64,000 nt of DNA from Vulcaniibacterium tengchongense (GCF_003814555.1 NZ_RKQN01000002.1:1-64000); one strand, 5' to 3'; positions 28,429 through 43,135 are shown, counted from the first letter of the stretch. The notes: generated from the sequence alone by a model not told the origin. Translations and numbers: made by a program.

Positions 28429-28860
28429 ATGCCGAGACCGCCCAAGCGCGCGCATTGGGCCTGGTGCCTGATGCTGCTGTCGATGCCGGCCGCGGCCCAC
28501 CTCGGCGCGTCGGGCCCCGGCGCCGACCGGCCCCGCGCCGCGCCGGGCCGCGCGGCCGTCCTGCTCGCCGACGCCTCGCGTGCGGGCATGCGCATCGGCC
28601 TGCGCCTGGTCGCCGCCGAGCCGGCGCCGCAGGCGCTGCCGCGACCGGCCGAGCTGGACTTCCCCGCCTCGCCCAACGCGGTGCTGTGCGACGGCACCGG
28701 CGGCTATCGCGAATGCCGCACGCCGTTCCCGGGCCCGGTGCGGCTGTCGCGCGAGGTCGGCAGCGCGCGCTGCGTCGAGGACGCGACCTGGGGCTGGCGC
28801 GAGGGCGCGGTCTGGGTCGATCGGGGTTGCGGCGCGGTGTTCCAGCGCAGCGACGGCTGA
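28429..28860 (+). CDS. Secreted single-module DUF3011 protein
   Basis: A 143-residue predicted exported protein. The N-terminus (PKRAHWAWCLMLLSMPAAAHLG) is a likely signal peptide. A Pro/Ala-rich linker leads to one C-terminal DUF3011 module (AVLCDGTGGYRECRTPF...ARCVEDATWGWREGAVWVDRGCGAVF) with four cysteines. It is a probable paralogue of the three-module gene just upstream. The start has a strong GAGGAGGGAG ribosome-binding site. A sigma-28-like promoter and a leader hairpin lie upstream. Function unknown. Confidence 0.82.
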   Translation: MPRPPKRAHWAWCLMLLSMPAAAHLGASGPGADRPRAAPGRAAVLLADASRAGMRIGLRLVAAEPAPQALPRPAELDFPASPNAVLCDGTGGYRECRTPFPGPVRLSREVGSARCVEDATWGWREGAVWVDRGCGAVFQRSDG

Positions 28861-28930
28861 GCGCCGGCGGCGCCCACGACGGCAGCGGGCGACGCGGCAG
28901 GCGGCGCGTCGGTGGATCGCGTCGGTGGAT

Positions 28931-29233
28931 TCAGGCGGTCGCGGCGTCGGCCTTGGCCGCGGGCTTGCTGTCGGCCGGCTTGGCGTCGCCGCCGGACTTG
29001 CTCTCGGACGGGGCGCCGGCGTCGCCGGCCAAGTTGCGCTTCTTGTCGCCGTCCTTCTTGAAGTCGGTCTCGTACCAGCCGCCGCCGGCCAGGCGGAACT
29101 GCGGCGCGGTCAGCTGCCGGCGCACCTGCGGCGCGGCGCAGGAGGGGCATTCGCCCGGATCCGCGTCGGACAGCTTCTGCAGGCGGTCGAAACGGTGGCC
29201 GCAGGCGGCGCATTCGAAGGCGTAGATCGGCAT
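28931..29233 (-). CDS. FmdB-family zinc ribbon protein
   Basis: A 100-residue protein. MPIYAFECAACGHRFDRLQKL, then GECPSCAAPQVRRQL, form a CxxC...CxxC zinc ribbon of the FmdB/CxxC_CxxC_SSSS type. After it comes GGGWYETDFKKDGDKKRN and a Lys/Ala/Asp-rich tail. Its role is unknown, though it is widely found just upstream of aspS. Here the two DUF3011 genes, on the other strand, lie between it and aspS, and the DUF502 gene often present between them is missing. Confidence 0.92.
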   Translation of the reverse strand: MPIYAFECAACGHRFDRLQKLSDADPGECPSCAAPQVRRQLTAPQFRLAGGGWYETDFKKDGDKKRNLAGDAGAPSESKSGGDAKPADSKPAAKADAATA

Positions 29234-29376
29234 GGCGCGAACGGATGTCGTGGAGACCGCGGGCATTGTGGTGGCGGCGCGCGGGTTTTCAAGCGTGCCG
29301 CGGCCCGGGCCTGCCCGCCGCGGCGCCGCACGCACGGGGCTGCGGGAGCGGCCGGCGGACGGCGGCCGCGGCCGAG

Positions 29377-31224
<1,848 letters not shown>

Positions 31225-31479
31225 GGGATGGGCCGAACCGGGGCGCGACAGCGGGGCGCCAGTTTATCGGCAAGCGCCGCGGCGATGATTCGCCGGCGCG
31301 CCGATCGGCGCGTCGGCGTCCTGTCGCCCGCCTGCAACGCGGCGATGCCGCAGGCTCATCCGCGCTCGACGGGCGCCGGGGCAGACTGCGCGGGTCCGGC
31401 CGCCTCTGCCGCGGGCGTCCCGGTTGCATCCACCGGCCTCGGACCACATTCTCGACCGGTCGTCCGATACGGAGAGTCG

Positions 31480-33162
31480 ATGCATCACACGTCCCTGATC
31501 GCCATCCTCGTCGCCGGCTTCTGCCTGGCCTTCGCCTTCGGCGCCATCGCCCAGCGCCTGCGCCTGTCGCCCCTGGTCGGCTACCTGCTGGCCGGCATCG
31601 TCGCCGGGCCGTTCACGCCCGGCTTCGTCGGCGATCAGACCCTGGCGCCGCAACTGGCCGAAATCGGCGTGATCCTGCTGATGTTCGGCGTCGGCCTGCA
31701 CTTCTCGCTGCGCGACCTGCTCGCCGTGCGCGCGATCGCACTGCCGGGCGCGGTGGCGCAGATCGCGGTGGCGACCGCGCTGGGCTGGGGACTGGGGCGG
31801 CTGCTGGGCTGGCCGGACGGGGCCGGCATCGTGTTCGGCCTGGCGCTGTCGGTGGCGAGCACGGTGGTGCTGCTGCGCGCGCTCGAGGAGCGGCGCCTGG
31901 TCGAGACCGGCCGCGGCCGCATCGCGGTCGGCTGGCTGATCGTCGAGGACCTGGCGATGGTGCTGTCGCTGGTGCTGCTGCCGGCGCTGGCCGACGTGCT
32001 GCGCGGCGACGCCGGCGACCCGGTGCAGGTGTGGTCGGCGCTGTTCAAGACGGTGGCGAAGGTCGGCGCCTTCATGGCGGTGATGCTGCTGGTCGGCCGC
32101 CGGGTGATCCCGTGGATGCTCGAGCGCGTGGCCGGCACCGGCTCGCGCGAGCTGTTCACCCTGTGCGTGCTGGCGATCGCGCTGGGCGTGGCGTTCGGCT
32201 CGGCGGAGATGTTCGGCGTGTCGTTCGCGCTCGGCGCGTTCTTCGCCGGCATGATCCTCAACGAGTCCGAGTTCAGCCACCAGGCCGCGAACGAGACCCT
32301 GCCGCTGCGCGACGCGTTCGCGGTGCTGTTCTTCGTCTCGGTCGGCATGCTGTTCGACCCGCGCATCGTGCTCGAGCGGCCGCTGGAGGTGCTGGGCACC
32401 TTCGCGATCATCGTGCTGGGCAAGTCGCTGGCCGCGTACGCGATCGTGCGCGCGTTCGGCAAGCCGAACGCGACCGCGCTGCTGATCTCGGTGAGCCTGG
32501 CGCAGATCGGCGAGTTCTCCTTCATCCTCGCCGGGTTGGGCATGGAACTGGAGATCCTGCCCAAGGAGGGCCAGGACCTGATCCTGGCCGGCTCGCTGCT
32601 GTCGATCATGGTCAATCCGCTGCTGTTCGCCTGGCTCGACCGCCGCGACGCGCGCGAGGCCGCGGCGCGCCCGCCGGAGCCGCCGGAGCATGCCGCGCCG
32701 CCGGTGCCCGAAGGCCTGCGCGACCACGTGATCCTGATCGGCTACGGACGCGTCGGCAGCGAGCTGGCGCGGCTGCTGACCGAGCGCGGCGTGCCGCTGG
32801 TGGTGGTGGAGGACGAGCAGGACCGCGTGCAGCGCTCGCGCAACAACGGCATCCCCACCGTGCGCGGCCACGCCGGCAACGAGCGCGTGCTCGACGAGGC
32901 CTTGCCGCAGAGCGCGCACACGGTGATGCTGGCGATCCCGAACGCGCTGGAGGCCGGCGAGATCATCGCCAAGCTGCGCACGATCAACCCGGCGTTGACC
33001 ATCGTCGCGCGCGCACACAGCGACGCCGAGGTCAGGCACCTGATCGAACACGGCGCCGACGGCGCGGTGATGGCCGAGCGCGAGCTGGCCCACAGCCTGG
33101 CCGAGATGGTGATGGCGACGCCGCTGTACCGCGGTTCGCGCCATCTGCCGCCGGCGACGTGA
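31480..33162 (+). CDS. ybaL: CPA2 family K+/H+ antiporter, YbaL type
   Basis: A 560-residue monovalent cation:proton antiporter-2, the length of E. coli YbaL. About 12-13 membrane helices occupy residues 1-390 ([41 protein letters not shown]). A TrkA_N (RCK) domain follows ([19 protein letters not shown], then [10 protein letters not shown]). No TrkA_C domain is evident. The start has GGAGAG five bases upstream. It is probably a K+ efflux route balancing Ktr and Kup. yceH follows 13 bases later on the same strand. Confidence 0.92.
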   Translation: MHHTSLIAILVAGFCLAFAFGAIAQRLRLSPLVGYLLAGIVAGPFTPGFVGDQTLAPQLAEIGVILLMFGVGLHFSLRDLLAVRAIALPGAVAQIAVATALGWGLGRLLGWPDGAGIVFGLALSVASTVVLLRALEERRLVETGRGRIAVGWLIVEDLAMVLSLVLLPALADVLRGDAGDPVQVWSALFKTVAKVGAFMAVMLLVGRRVIPWMLERVAGTGSRELFTLCVLAIALGVAFGSAEMFGVSFALGAFFAGMILNESEFSHQAANETLPLRDAFAVLFFVSVGMLFDPRIVLERPLEVLGTFAIIVLGKSLAAYAIVRAFGKPNATALLISVSLAQIGEFSFILAGLGMELEILPKEGQDLILAGSLLSIMVNPLLFAWLDRRDAREAAARPPEPPEHAAPPVPEGLRDHVILIGYGRVGSELARLLTERGVPLVVVEDEQDRVQRSRNNGIPTVRGHAGNERVLDEALPQSAHTVMLAIPNALEAGEIIAKLRTINPALTIVARAHSDAEVRHLIEHGADGAVMAERELAHSLAEMVMATPLYRGSRHLPPAT

Positions 33163-33175
33163 CATCATCGCCGCC

Positions 33176-33817
33176 ATGAACGCCACCGAAGACGCCACCG
33201 CGCCGCCGCTCGATCCGATCGAGGCCCGCATCCTCGGCAGCCTGGTCGAGAAGGAAGCGACCACGCCCGACGCCTACCCGCTGACGCTCAACGCGGTGGT
33301 GCTGGCCTGCAACCAGAAGACCTCGCGCGAGCCGATCATGCAGCTGGAGCCCGGCGAGGTGGGCAACGCCCTGCGCCGGCTGGAAGCGCGCGGCTGGGTC
33401 AAGGCGCAGCACGGCGGCCGCGCCGACCGCTACGAGCACCGGCTCGAGGCCCGGCTCGGCCTGACCCGGGCGCAGGCAGCGCTGCTGGCTTTGCTGATGC
33501 TGCGCGGCCCGCAGACCGTGCACGAGCTGCTCGCGCGCAGCGAGCGCCTGGCTCGCTTCGACGGCGCCGAGGACGTGCAGTACGCGCTGGAACGGCTGGC
33601 GCGGCGCGAGCCGCCGCTGGTGCGCGCGCTGCCGCGGCAGAGCGGCCAGCGCGAGGAGCGCCACGCGCAGCTGCTGTGCGGCGAACCGGAACTGCCGGAA
33701 GCGGCGGCGCCCGCGGCGGGCGCCACCGCCGCCGCGGCGCTGGAAGCGCGCGTGGCGGCGCTGGAGACGCGCATCGCCGCGTTGGAGACGCGCCTGGACG
33801 GCGCCGGCGCCGGATAA
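33176..33817 (+). CDS. yceH: YceH family protein (UPF0502/DUF480)
   Basis: A 213-residue protein of the YceH family with tandem winged-helix domains: [37 protein letters not shown], then [14 protein letters not shown], and [32 protein letters not shown]-terminal Ala-rich coiled coil ([22 protein letters not shown]) is present. The function is unknown; the fold suggests nucleic-acid binding. It starts 13 bases after ybaL, so they probably share a transcript. Confidence 0.9.
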   Translation: MNATEDATAPPLDPIEARILGSLVEKEATTPDAYPLTLNAVVLACNQKTSREPIMQLEPGEVGNALRRLEARGWVKAQHGGRADRYEHRLEARLGLTRAQAALLALLMLRGPQTVHELLARSERLARFDGAEDVQYALERLARREPPLVRALPRQSGQREERHAQLLCGEPELPEAAAPAAGATAAAALEARVAALETRIAALETRLDGAGAG

Positions 33818-33947
33818 GGCCCGCGCCGCCCGCCCTGCGTGGCGCGACGGCCCCGCGGGAAGGCGACGCCCGGCGAAACCCGACCCGGCGGCGCGCCGCC
33901 GCGCCGACCGCCATCGCGCCTCCGCGAAGCAGAAGGCGCGCCGGGAC

Positions 33948-36533
<2,586 letters not shown>

Positions 36534-36581
36534 GGGCGGACCTCGGGTGCGTTCGGGGCGGCCGGGCCGCCGATGCCCCTC

Positions 36582-36610
36582 AGATGCGGCTGCGCGGGCC
36601 TGGATTCAAG
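36582..36610 (-). promoter_or_regulatory. Heat-shock (sigma-32) promoter of clpB
   Basis: On the minus strand CTTGAAT, 14 bases, CCGCATCT: close to the sigma-32 consensus CTTGAAA-N13-17-CCCCATNT. Transcription would start about 40 bases before the clpB ATG. Location, spacing and gene identity all agree. Confidence 0.65.
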
Positions 36611-36795
36611 CGCGCATCGTGCGGCGAACGGGCCCCGCCCCCGGGCGACCGCGCTTGAAGCGGGGGCCGGCGCGATGCCGCTCCGGCGCCACCGCCCTGC
36701 CCCTTGCGCCGGCCACGGGTCGGCCATACGCAGCGGCGCGCTTCGGCCCGCGTCGACGAATCGCTTACATCGATCTGTTAAAACTCCGGACTCTT

Positions 36796-37575
36796 ATGAC
36801 CGCAGTCGACGCTCTCCCGCTTCCGCCTCCGCCGCCGCTGGGCGGCGACGTGGCGTTGTTCCTCGACGTGGACGGCACCCTGCTCGAACTCGCGGACCGT
36901 CCCGACCTGGTCCGCGTGCCGCCCGGGCTGATCGACAGCTTGCAGGCGGTGCACGAACGCCTCGGCGGCGCGCTGGCGCTGATCAGCGGCCGTCCGCTGG
37001 CGCAGCTCGATACGCTGTTCGCGCCGCTGCGCCTGCCCGCCGCCGGGCTGCACGGGCTGCAGGTGCGCGGCCGCGAGCAGGCCAGCCTGGCGGACGACGC
37101 GCCGCCGGAGCTGGCCGCCGTGCTGGCGGGCGCGCGCGCGCTCGCCGCGCGCTTTCCCGGCTCGTTGATCGAGGACAAGGGCACCGCGCTGGCGTTCCAC
37201 TGGCGCGCCGCGGGCGAAGGTGCCGGAGCCGAGGACGCGCTGCGCCAGTACGCCGAGTCGGTGCTGCCGCGCCTGCCGGGCTATTTCCTGCAACCCGGCA
37301 AGGACGTGGTGGAACTGCGGCCCGGCGGCGCGCACAAGGGCACCGCGGTCGATCTGCTGATGGCCACGCCGCCGTTCCAAGGCCGCACGCCGGTGTTCGT
37401 CGGCGACGATCTCACCGACGAGCACGGCTTCATCGCCGCGGCCGCGCACGGCGGCAGCGCGATCGTCGTCGGCGAGCGCCGCCCGACCTCGGCGCGCTAC
37501 GGCTTGCGCGGCCCCGCCGAGGTGATGGCGTGGCTGGGACGGGCCGCCCTCGCGGAAGCGGAGGTGGCGCGATGA
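36796..37575 (+). CDS. otsB: Trehalose-6-phosphate phosphatase OtsB
   Basis: A 259-residue HAD-superfamily phosphatase that releases trehalose from trehalose-6-phosphate. Motif I is [11 protein letters not shown] with nucleophile D24 and general acid D26. Motif II is LALISGRPL and motif [13 protein letters not shown]. The cap domain is in between ([17 protein letters not shown] is the lysine-bearing motif III). The start is an ATG after an Asn/Arg-poor leader with only a weak ribosome-binding site. Its stop overlaps the GH15 gene start (ATGA), so it is coupled to the next gene. Confidence 0.95.
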   Translation: MTAVDALPLPPPPPLGGDVALFLDVDGTLLELADRPDLVRVPPGLIDSLQAVHERLGGALALISGRPLAQLDTLFAPLRLPAAGLHGLQVRGREQASLADDAPPELAAVLAGARALAARFPGSLIEDKGTALAFHWRAAGEGAGAEDALRQYAESVLPRLPGYFLQPGKDVVELRPGGAHKGTAVDLLMATPPFQGRTPVFVGDDLTDEHGFIAAAAHGGSAIVVGERRPTSARYGLRGPAEVMAWLGRAALAEAEVAR

Positions 37576-39374
37576 CCTGGCGGGCGCCGCCGGACCTGCC
37601 GACCAGCCTGGACCTGGGCATCGTCGGCAACGGCAGCTTCGCCGCGCTGATCGACGGCAACGCCCGCGTGGTGTGGAGCTGCGTGCCGGCGTTCGACGGC
37701 GATCCCACGTTCTGCGCGCTGCTGTCGCCGCGCGTGCACGAGGGCGGCGACTTCGCGATCGAGCTGGAGGACCTGGTCTCCAGCGAACAGCACTACCTCA
37801 CCAACACCGCGGTGCTGCGCACGGTGCTGCGGGACGCGCACGGCGGCTCGCTGGAGATCGTCGACTTCTGCCCGCGCTGGCACCAGAACGAGCGCTTCTA
37901 CCGGCCGGTCATGCTGATGCGCCGGATCCGCCCGCTGTCCGGGCTGCCGCGCATCCGCATCCGCCTGAGGCCGCTCGCCGACTACGGCGCGACCCGGCCG
38001 GAAAGCACCTGGGGCAGCAACCACATCCGCTACCTCGTCCCCGGCTTCACCCTGCGCCTGACCGGCGACGTCCCGGTGCGGCTGGTGCGCGACGCGCTGC
38101 CGTTCGTGCTCGACCGCGAGCTGCACCTGGTGCTGGGCCCGGACGAAACCCTGACCCAGCCGGTCGACGCCTTCGTCCGCCACGCCGAGGAGAAGACCGT
38201 CGCCTACTGGCGCGAATGGGTGCGCTACCTGTCGATCCCGCTGGAGTGGCAGGACGCGGTGATCCGCAGCGCGATCACCCTCAAGCTCTGCCAGTACGAG
38301 GAAACCGGCGCGATCGTCGCGGCGATGACCACCTCGATCCCGGAAGCGCCGAACACGGTGCGCAACTGGGACTACCGCTACTGCTGGCTGCGCGACGCCG
38401 CGTTCGTGGTGCGCGCGTTCAACCGCCTCGGCGCCACCCGCAGCATGGAGGACTACCTGCGCTACGTCGCCAACGTCGCTCCGCCCGACGGCACCCTGCA
38501 GCCGCTGTACGGCATCGGGTTCGAGCGCGAACTGGCCGAGGAACAGGTCGACTCGCTGGCGGGCTATCGCGGCATGGGCCCGGTCCGGCGCGGCAACCTC
38601 GCCTGGCTGCAGCGCCAGCACGACGTCTACGGCAGCGTGGTGCTGGCCTCGACCCAGCTGTTCTTCGACCAGCGCCTGACCCGGATGGGCGACGCCACCA
38701 CCTTCGCCCGGATCGAGCCGCTGGGCGAGCGCGCGTTCGCCCTGCACGACCAGCCGGACGCGGGCCTGTGGGAATTCCGCGGCCGCGCCGAGGTGCACAC
38801 CTATTCCAGCGTGATGTGCTGGGCCGCGTGCGACCGCCTGGCGCGCATCGCCGTGCACCTGAACCTGCCGGAGCGGGTCAGGTACTGGCGCCAGCGCGCC
38901 GACCTGATCCACGCGCGCATCGTCGCGCAGGCCTACAACGAGGAGCTCGGCCACTTCGTCGAGGCGCTGGACGGCAACCGGCTCGACGCCTCGCTGCTGC
39001 TGCTCGCCGACCTGGGCTTCGTCAAGCCCGAGGATCCGCGCTTCGTGCGCACGGTGGAGGCGATCGGCGAGCACCTGCGCCGCGGCGACGCGCTGTTCCG
39101 CTATGTCGCCCCGGACGACTTCGGCTCCCCGGAGACCAGCTTCACCATCTGCACGTTCTGGTACATCGACGCGCTGGCGACCATCGGCCGGCGCGAGGAG
39201 GCGCGGATCCTGTTCGAGCGCATCCTCGCGCGGCGCAACCCGCTGGGCCTGCTGTCGGAAGACCTGGAGTTCGGCGGCGGCGAGGCCTGGGGCAACTTCC
39301 CGCAGACCTACTCGCACGTCGGCCTGATCAACGCCGCGATGCGGTTGTCGCGGCCCTGGCAGGACGCGGCGTGA
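37572..39374 (+). CDS. GH15 family glycoside hydrolase (trehalase-like)
   Basis: A 600-residue glucoamylase-family enzyme. An N-terminal beta-domain ([21 protein letters not shown]) leads to the (alpha/alpha)6 barrel with [13 protein letters not shown] (residues 264-276). The likely general-acid Glu lies in FERELAEEQ (about 317-326) and the base in [10 protein letters not shown] (E563), followed by [13 protein letters not shown]. Bacterial GH15 enzymes include glucoamylases and trehalases; being coupled on both sides to otsB and otsA favours trehalase or an alpha-glucoside trimming role. No signal peptide, so cytoplasmic. Confidence 0.9.
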   Translation: MTWRAPPDLPTSLDLGIVGNGSFAALIDGNARVVWSCVPAFDGDPTFCALLSPRVHEGGDFAIELEDLVSSEQHYLTNTAVLRTVLRDAHGGSLEIVDFCPRWHQNERFYRPVMLMRRIRPLSGLPRIRIRLRPLADYGATRPESTWGSNHIRYLVPGFTLRLTGDVPVRLVRDALPFVLDRELHLVLGPDETLTQPVDAFVRHAEEKTVAYWREWVRYLSIPLEWQDAVIRSAITLKLCQYEETGAIVAAMTTSIPEAPNTVRNWDYRYCWLRDAAFVVRAFNRLGATRSMEDYLRYVANVAPPDGTLQPLYGIGFERELAEEQVDSLAGYRGMGPVRRGNLAWLQRQHDVYGSVVLASTQLFFDQRLTRMGDATTFARIEPLGERAFALHDQPDAGLWEFRGRAEVHTYSSVMCWAACDRLARIAVHLNLPERVRYWRQRADLIHARIVAQAYNEELGHFVEALDGNRLDASLLLLADLGFVKPEDPRFVRTVEAIGEHLRRGDALFRYVAPDDFGSPETSFTICTFWYIDALATIGRREEARILFERILARRNPLGLLSEDLEFGGGEAWGNFPQTYSHVGLINAAMRLSRPWQDAA

Positions 39375-39379
39375 CGGCG

Positions 39380-40750
39380 ATGGGCAGGCTGGTCGTCGTC
39401 TCCAACCGCGTCGCCCTGCCGGGCGCCGCCAGCGCGGGCGGGCTCGCGGTGGCGCTGCTGGCCGCGCTCGAGGAAACCGGCGGGCTGTGGTTCGGCTGGA
39501 GCGGCAAGATCGACCCGCAGGAATCCGGCCGCATGCACGAGCGCGAGCACGGCCGCATCCGCTTCGTCACCGTGGACCTGTCCAAGCGCGACCACGACGA
39601 CTACTACAACGGCTTCGCCAATCGCACGCTGTGGCCGCTGCTGCACTTCCGCGTCGACCTGGTCGACTACAGCCGCGAGACCTACGCCGCCTACCGCCGG
39701 GTCAACGCGCTGTTCGCCGAGAAGCTGGCGCCGCTGCTGCGCGACGACGACATCGTCTGGATCCACGACTACCACATGATCCCGATGGCCAAGCTGCTGC
39801 GCGAACTGGGCGTGCGCTGCAGGCTGGGCTTCTTCCTGCACGTGCCGATGCCGTCGTCGGACCTGCTGGCGGCGCTGCCGCAGCACCAGCGCCTGTTCGA
39901 GGGCCTGTCCTCCTACGACCTGATCGGCTTCCAGACCGAGCGCGACCTGGAACGGTTCCAGGACTACGTGCGCCTGTTCGGCCGCGGCCGGGTGATCGCG
40001 CACGGGGTGCTCGAGACCGAGCGCGGCCGGCGCCTGCGCGCGGGCGCGTTCCCGATCAGCATCGACACCGGCTACGTCGCCTCGCTCGCGACGGCGGCGG
40101 TCGGCAAGGCCAGCGTCAAGCGCCTGGCGACCAGCCTGTCCGGGCGCGCGCTGGCGATCGGCGTGGACCGGCTCGACTACTCCAAGGGCCTGCCGGAGCG
40201 CTTCCGCGCGTTCGGCCGCTTCCTGCAGCGCCACCCCGAGCACCGCGGCAAGCTGACCTACCTGCAGATCGCGCCGGTCTCCCGCGGCGAGGTCGCGGAG
40301 TACCAGCAACTGCGCGGCGAGCTGGAGCAGCTCGCCGGCCACATCAACGGCAGCCATGCCGAACCGGACTGGACCCCGGTGCGCTACGTCAACCGCAACT
40401 ACCCGCACGCCTCGCTGATGGGCTTCTACCGGCTGGCGCGGGTCGGGCTGGTGACGCCGTTGCGCGACGGCATGAACCTGGTGGCCAAGGAATTCGTCGC
40501 CGCGCAGGACCCGGACGACCCGGGCGTGCTGGTGCTGTCCAGCTTCGCCGGCGCGGCGCGCGAACTCGGCCGCGGCGCGCTGCTGGTCAACCCCTACGAC
40601 CTGGACGGCGTGGCCGACGCGATCGCCGCGGCGATGGAGATGCCGCTGTCCGAACGCCAGGCGCGCTGGCAGGCGATGATGGACCACCTGCGCGAGCACG
40701 ACATCACCGCCTGGCGGCGCAGCTTCCTGGCCGCGTTGCGCGCGGGCTGA
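39380..40750 (+). CDS. otsA: Trehalose-6-phosphate synthase OtsA
   Basis: A 456-residue GT20 enzyme joining UDP-glucose and glucose-6-phosphate. MGRLVVVSNRVALP is the family N-terminus with the glycine-rich loop (AGGLAVALLAAL). Also seen are WIHDYHMIPMAKLLRE, GFFLHVPMPSSDLL, GVDRLDYSKGLPERFRAF and PLRDGMNLVAKEFVAAQ (UDP-glucose contacts). The start is placed at ATG 39380; a GTG at 39371 overlaps the GH15 stop (GTGA) and would add three residues. Last gene of otsB-GH15-otsA; a palindromic repeat follows. Confidence 0.96.
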   Translation: MGRLVVVSNRVALPGAASAGGLAVALLAALEETGGLWFGWSGKIDPQESGRMHEREHGRIRFVTVDLSKRDHDDYYNGFANRTLWPLLHFRVDLVDYSRETYAAYRRVNALFAEKLAPLLRDDDIVWIHDYHMIPMAKLLRELGVRCRLGFFLHVPMPSSDLLAALPQHQRLFEGLSSYDLIGFQTERDLERFQDYVRLFGRGRVIAHGVLETERGRRLRAGAFPISIDTGYVASLATAAVGKASVKRLATSLSGRALAIGVDRLDYSKGLPERFRAFGRFLQRHPEHRGKLTYLQIAPVSRGEVAEYQQLRGELEQLAGHINGSHAEPDWTPVRYVNRNYPHASLMGFYRLARVGLVTPLRDGMNLVAKEFVAAQDPDDPGVLVLSSFAGAARELGRGALLVNPYDLDGVADAIAAAMEMPLSERQARWQAMMDHLREHDITAWRRSFLAALRAG

Positions 40751-40779
40751 CGGCTTCGACGTCCAGGCCCTCGCCCCAA

Positions 40780-40800
40780 CCCTCGCGCGCGGGAGAGGGG
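40780..40800. repeat. Dispersed palindromic repeat, copy 2 (degenerate)
   Basis: CCCTCGCGCGCGGGAGAGGG, with the C-rich arm tcgccccaa before it. It is an imperfect copy of the palindrome at 2841, lying just after otsA. It could act as a transcription barrier between otsA and the convergent gloA. Confidence 0.7.
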
Positions 40801-40895
40801 CCCTGACGCGGCTTCGGAGTTCAGCGTCGGGAAGGGCCAAAGCGCGCCGCGTCGAAGCCCATTGCCTGCGATCGGCCCAAGCGCGGCGTCGAAGT

Positions 40896-40919
40896 CCCTC
40901 TCCCGCGTGCGGGAGAGGG
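40896..40919. repeat. Dispersed palindromic repeat, copy 3
   Basis: CCCTCTCCCGCG/TGCGGGAGAGGG, 24 nt, one mismatch from a perfect palindrome. It lies between otsA and gloA, about 95 bases from copy 2; the pair brackets a spacer with GCTTCGGA-like sequence. The arrangement suits a paired REP-type element. Confidence 0.75.
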
Positions 40920-40940
40920 ATCGGGCGAGGCTGCCCCGCC

Positions 40941-41477
40941 TCAGACCCGCGCCGTCGGCTGCAGGATCTCGACCCAGTAGCCGTCCGGGTCCTTGATGAA
41001 GGCGATGTCCTTCATCCGGCCATCGGACAGGCGCTTCTGGAACGGAACGCCGAGCTGCTCGAAGCGCGCGCAGGCCGCCTCCACGTCCGGCACCGACACG
41101 CAGATGTGGCCGAAGCCGCGCGGCTCGCTGTTGCCGTGGTGGTAGGCGAAGGCCGGATCGTTCTCGGTGCCGTGGTTGTGGGTCAGCTCCAGCACGCCGG
41201 GACGGCCCAGCAGCCACTCGCCGCGCGCGGGCTCATCGGCCGGGATCTGCGCCGGGTCGTCGACCAGCGCGAGGAAGTACAGGCTGAACTGCGCGTCGGG
41301 GAAGTCGCGCTTGCGCACCAGGGTGAAGCCGAGTACGCGGGTGTAGAAGTCCAGGGACCTCTGCGGGTCCTTGACCCGCAGCATGGTGTGGTTGAACACG
41401 AAGCCGCGGGTGGCCGGGTCGCGGCGCGACTGGGCGGTCACGCCGGGCAGGGCGTCGAGCTGTTCTTGCAGGGACAT
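40941..41477 (-). CDS. gloA: Lactoylglutathione lyase (glyoxalase I)
   Basis: A 178-residue glyoxalase I detoxifying methylglyoxal with glutathione. The metal ligands can be read as H30 (FNHTML), Glu in [11 protein letters not shown], His in GFGHICVSV and Glu in YWVEILQP. The long N-terminus and the internal insertion ([22 protein letters not shown]) match the longer, zinc-activated class (yeast, human, Pseudomonas GloA3) rather than the 135-residue nickel class of E. coli. Convergent with otsA. Confidence 0.94.
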   Translation of the reverse strand: MSLQEQLDALPGVTAQSRRDPATRGFVFNHTMLRVKDPQRSLDFYTRVLGFTLVRKRDFPDAQFSLYFLALVDDPAQIPADEPARGEWLLGRPGVLELTHNHGTENDPAFAYHHGNSEPRGFGHICVSVPDVEAACARFEQLGVPFQKRLSDGRMKDIAFIKDPDGYWVEILQPTARV

Positions 41478-41533
41478 CGTGCGTCTCGCGTCGTGGGGGC
41501 GGACATTCTAGGTGCGGTCCGGCCGCGTGCGGT

Positions 41534-43135
41534 TCAAGGCGCGCGCCCGTCGATGGCGGAGGCCGGACGCTGCAGCGACAGCAGCGTCAGCAACGCGGCC
41601 AGCGCGACGTAGGCGCCGGCGAACTGCCAGGCGATCGTCCGCGGCAGCCCCTGCAGCGTCCACGGCAGGTACACGCCGCCGCGCGGATCGACCGAGTGGA
41701 TGAAGCCGAACAGGGTCAGCGCCGCGCCGACCAGCAGCGCCAGCGCCGCGCGGCGGTAGCGCTGCTCGATCATCGCCACCAGCGCGCTCGACCAGATCAT
41801 CGCGGTGATGATGAAGCCGTTGCCGAGCGTCACGATGGTGGCCAGGTCCGGCAGGCCGTGGCCTTCCACGCCGTTGTACAGCGCGGCGAAGCGCGCCGGC
41901 TCGATCCACGCCGGGTTGCCGAGCTTGATCACCAGCAGGTAGGCGATCGACGGCAGGAACGCCAGCGCCACCGCCGGCGCGTGCCGGCGCGGGCTGTCGT
42001 GGAAAGCCTGCAGGGTGATGTCCATGCCGACGTAGACGATGATCGGCGCCAGCACCGCCACCGGCAGCCACTGCACCAGCCCCGACACGTAGCCGAGCAT
42101 CCCGCCCAGGCCGATGAACAACCCGGTCAACAGGGTGTAGCCCTGGCGCGCGCCCATGTGCTTGTACGCCGGCTGGCCGATGTACGGCGTGGTCTGCGCC
42201 ACGCCGCCGCAGAAACCAGCCACCAGGGTCGAGACCGCTTCGGCCAGCAGGACGTCGCGGGTGCGGTAGTCGTCGCCGGCGGCGCGCGCGCTCTCGCTGA
42301 CGTTGATGCCGCCCACCACCATCAGCAGGCCGAACGGCAGCAGCAGCGGCAGGTACGGCACGGTGTCCGCCAGCCCGTCGACGAAACCGAGCGTCGGCCA
42401 CGGCCAGGTCAGGCGCAGCGGCACCGGCTCGGGCACCTTGAAGCCGGGCGCGCCCACGCCGGCCAGGCCCAGGCCGTAGTACAGCGCGGTGCCGACGATG
42501 AAGGCCAGCAGCACGCCCGGCAGGCGCACCGGCAGCCGGCCCTTCGCCACCAGCACGTACAGCAGCAGGCCGAACGTGACGAAGCCGACCACCGGCGAGC
42601 GCAGGGTCTCGATCAGCGGCAGGAAACCCAGCAGCGCCAGCGCCGCGCCGCCGATCGAGCCGAGCAGCGCCGCGCGCGGCACCGCGCGGGTGATCGCGTC
42701 GCCGAAGAACGACAGCACCAGCTTCAGCGTGCCCATCACCACCAGCGAGGCCATGCCCAGCTTCCAGGTCGCCAACGCCGCCGCCTGCGGGTCCATGCCT
42801 TCGGCCTTGTAGGCGACGAACGCCGGCCCCAGCACCAGCAGCGCCATGCCGATGCTGGTCGGCGCATCCAGGCCCAGCGGCATCGCGGTGACGTCGTCGC
42901 GCCCGCTGCGCGCGGCCAGCCGGCGCGCCATCGCGGTGTAGATCAGGTTGCCGACCAGCACGCCCAGCGCGGTGCCGGGAAACATGCGCGCGAACACCAC
43001 TTCGGCGGGAAAGCCGAAGATGCCGACCAGCGCAGCGGCGATGAAGCCGAGGATCGACAGGTTGTCGACCACCAGGCCGAAGAAACCGTTGAGGTCGCCG
43101 GCGACGAACCAGCGGCGCGGATGGGAGGGCGGCAT
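41534..43135 (-). CDS. NCS2-like membrane permease, substrate unknown
   Basis: A 533-residue protein with about 12-14 hydrophobic segments. Layout and blocks such as FVAGDLNGFFGLVVDNLSILGFIAAALVG, VTAMPLGLDAPTSIGMALL, VVGGINVSESARAAGDDYRTRDVLLAEAVSTLVAGFCGGVAQTTPYIGQPAY and VYVGMDITLQAF resemble xanthine/uracil permease-like (AGZA/NCS2) proteins, but the substrate cannot be read. The start at 43135 (MPPSHPRRWF) is immediately before the conserved part; an ATG 87 bases upstream is possible. Confidence 0.75.
   Translation of the reverse strand: MPPSHPRRWFVAGDLNGFFGLVVDNLSILGFIAAALVGIFGFPAEVVFARMFPGTALGVLVGNLIYTAMARRLAARSGRDDVTAMPLGLDAPTSIGMALLVLGPAFVAYKAEGMDPQAAALATWKLGMASLVVMGTLKLVLSFFGDAITRAVPRAALLGSIGGAALALLGFLPLIETLRSPVVGFVTFGLLLYVLVAKGRLPVRLPGVLLAFIVGTALYYGLGLAGVGAPGFKVPEPVPLRLTWPWPTLGFVDGLADTVPYLPLLLPFGLLMVVGGINVSESARAAGDDYRTRDVLLAEAVSTLVAGFCGGVAQTTPYIGQPAYKHMGARQGYTLLTGLFIGLGGMLGYVSGLVQWLPVAVLAPIIVYVGMDITLQAFHDSPRRHAPAVALAFLPSIAYLLVIKLGNPAWIEPARFAALYNGVEGHGLPDLATIVTLGNGFIITAMIWSSALVAMIEQRYRRAALALLVGAALTLFGFIHSVDPRGGVYLPWTLQGLPRTIAWQFAGAYVALAALLTLLSLQRPASAIDGRAP

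Noticed and set aside
36650-36680. CTTGAAG on the plus strand as a sigma-32 promoter for otsB
   Set aside because: No CCCCATNT-like -10 follows at 13-17 bases.
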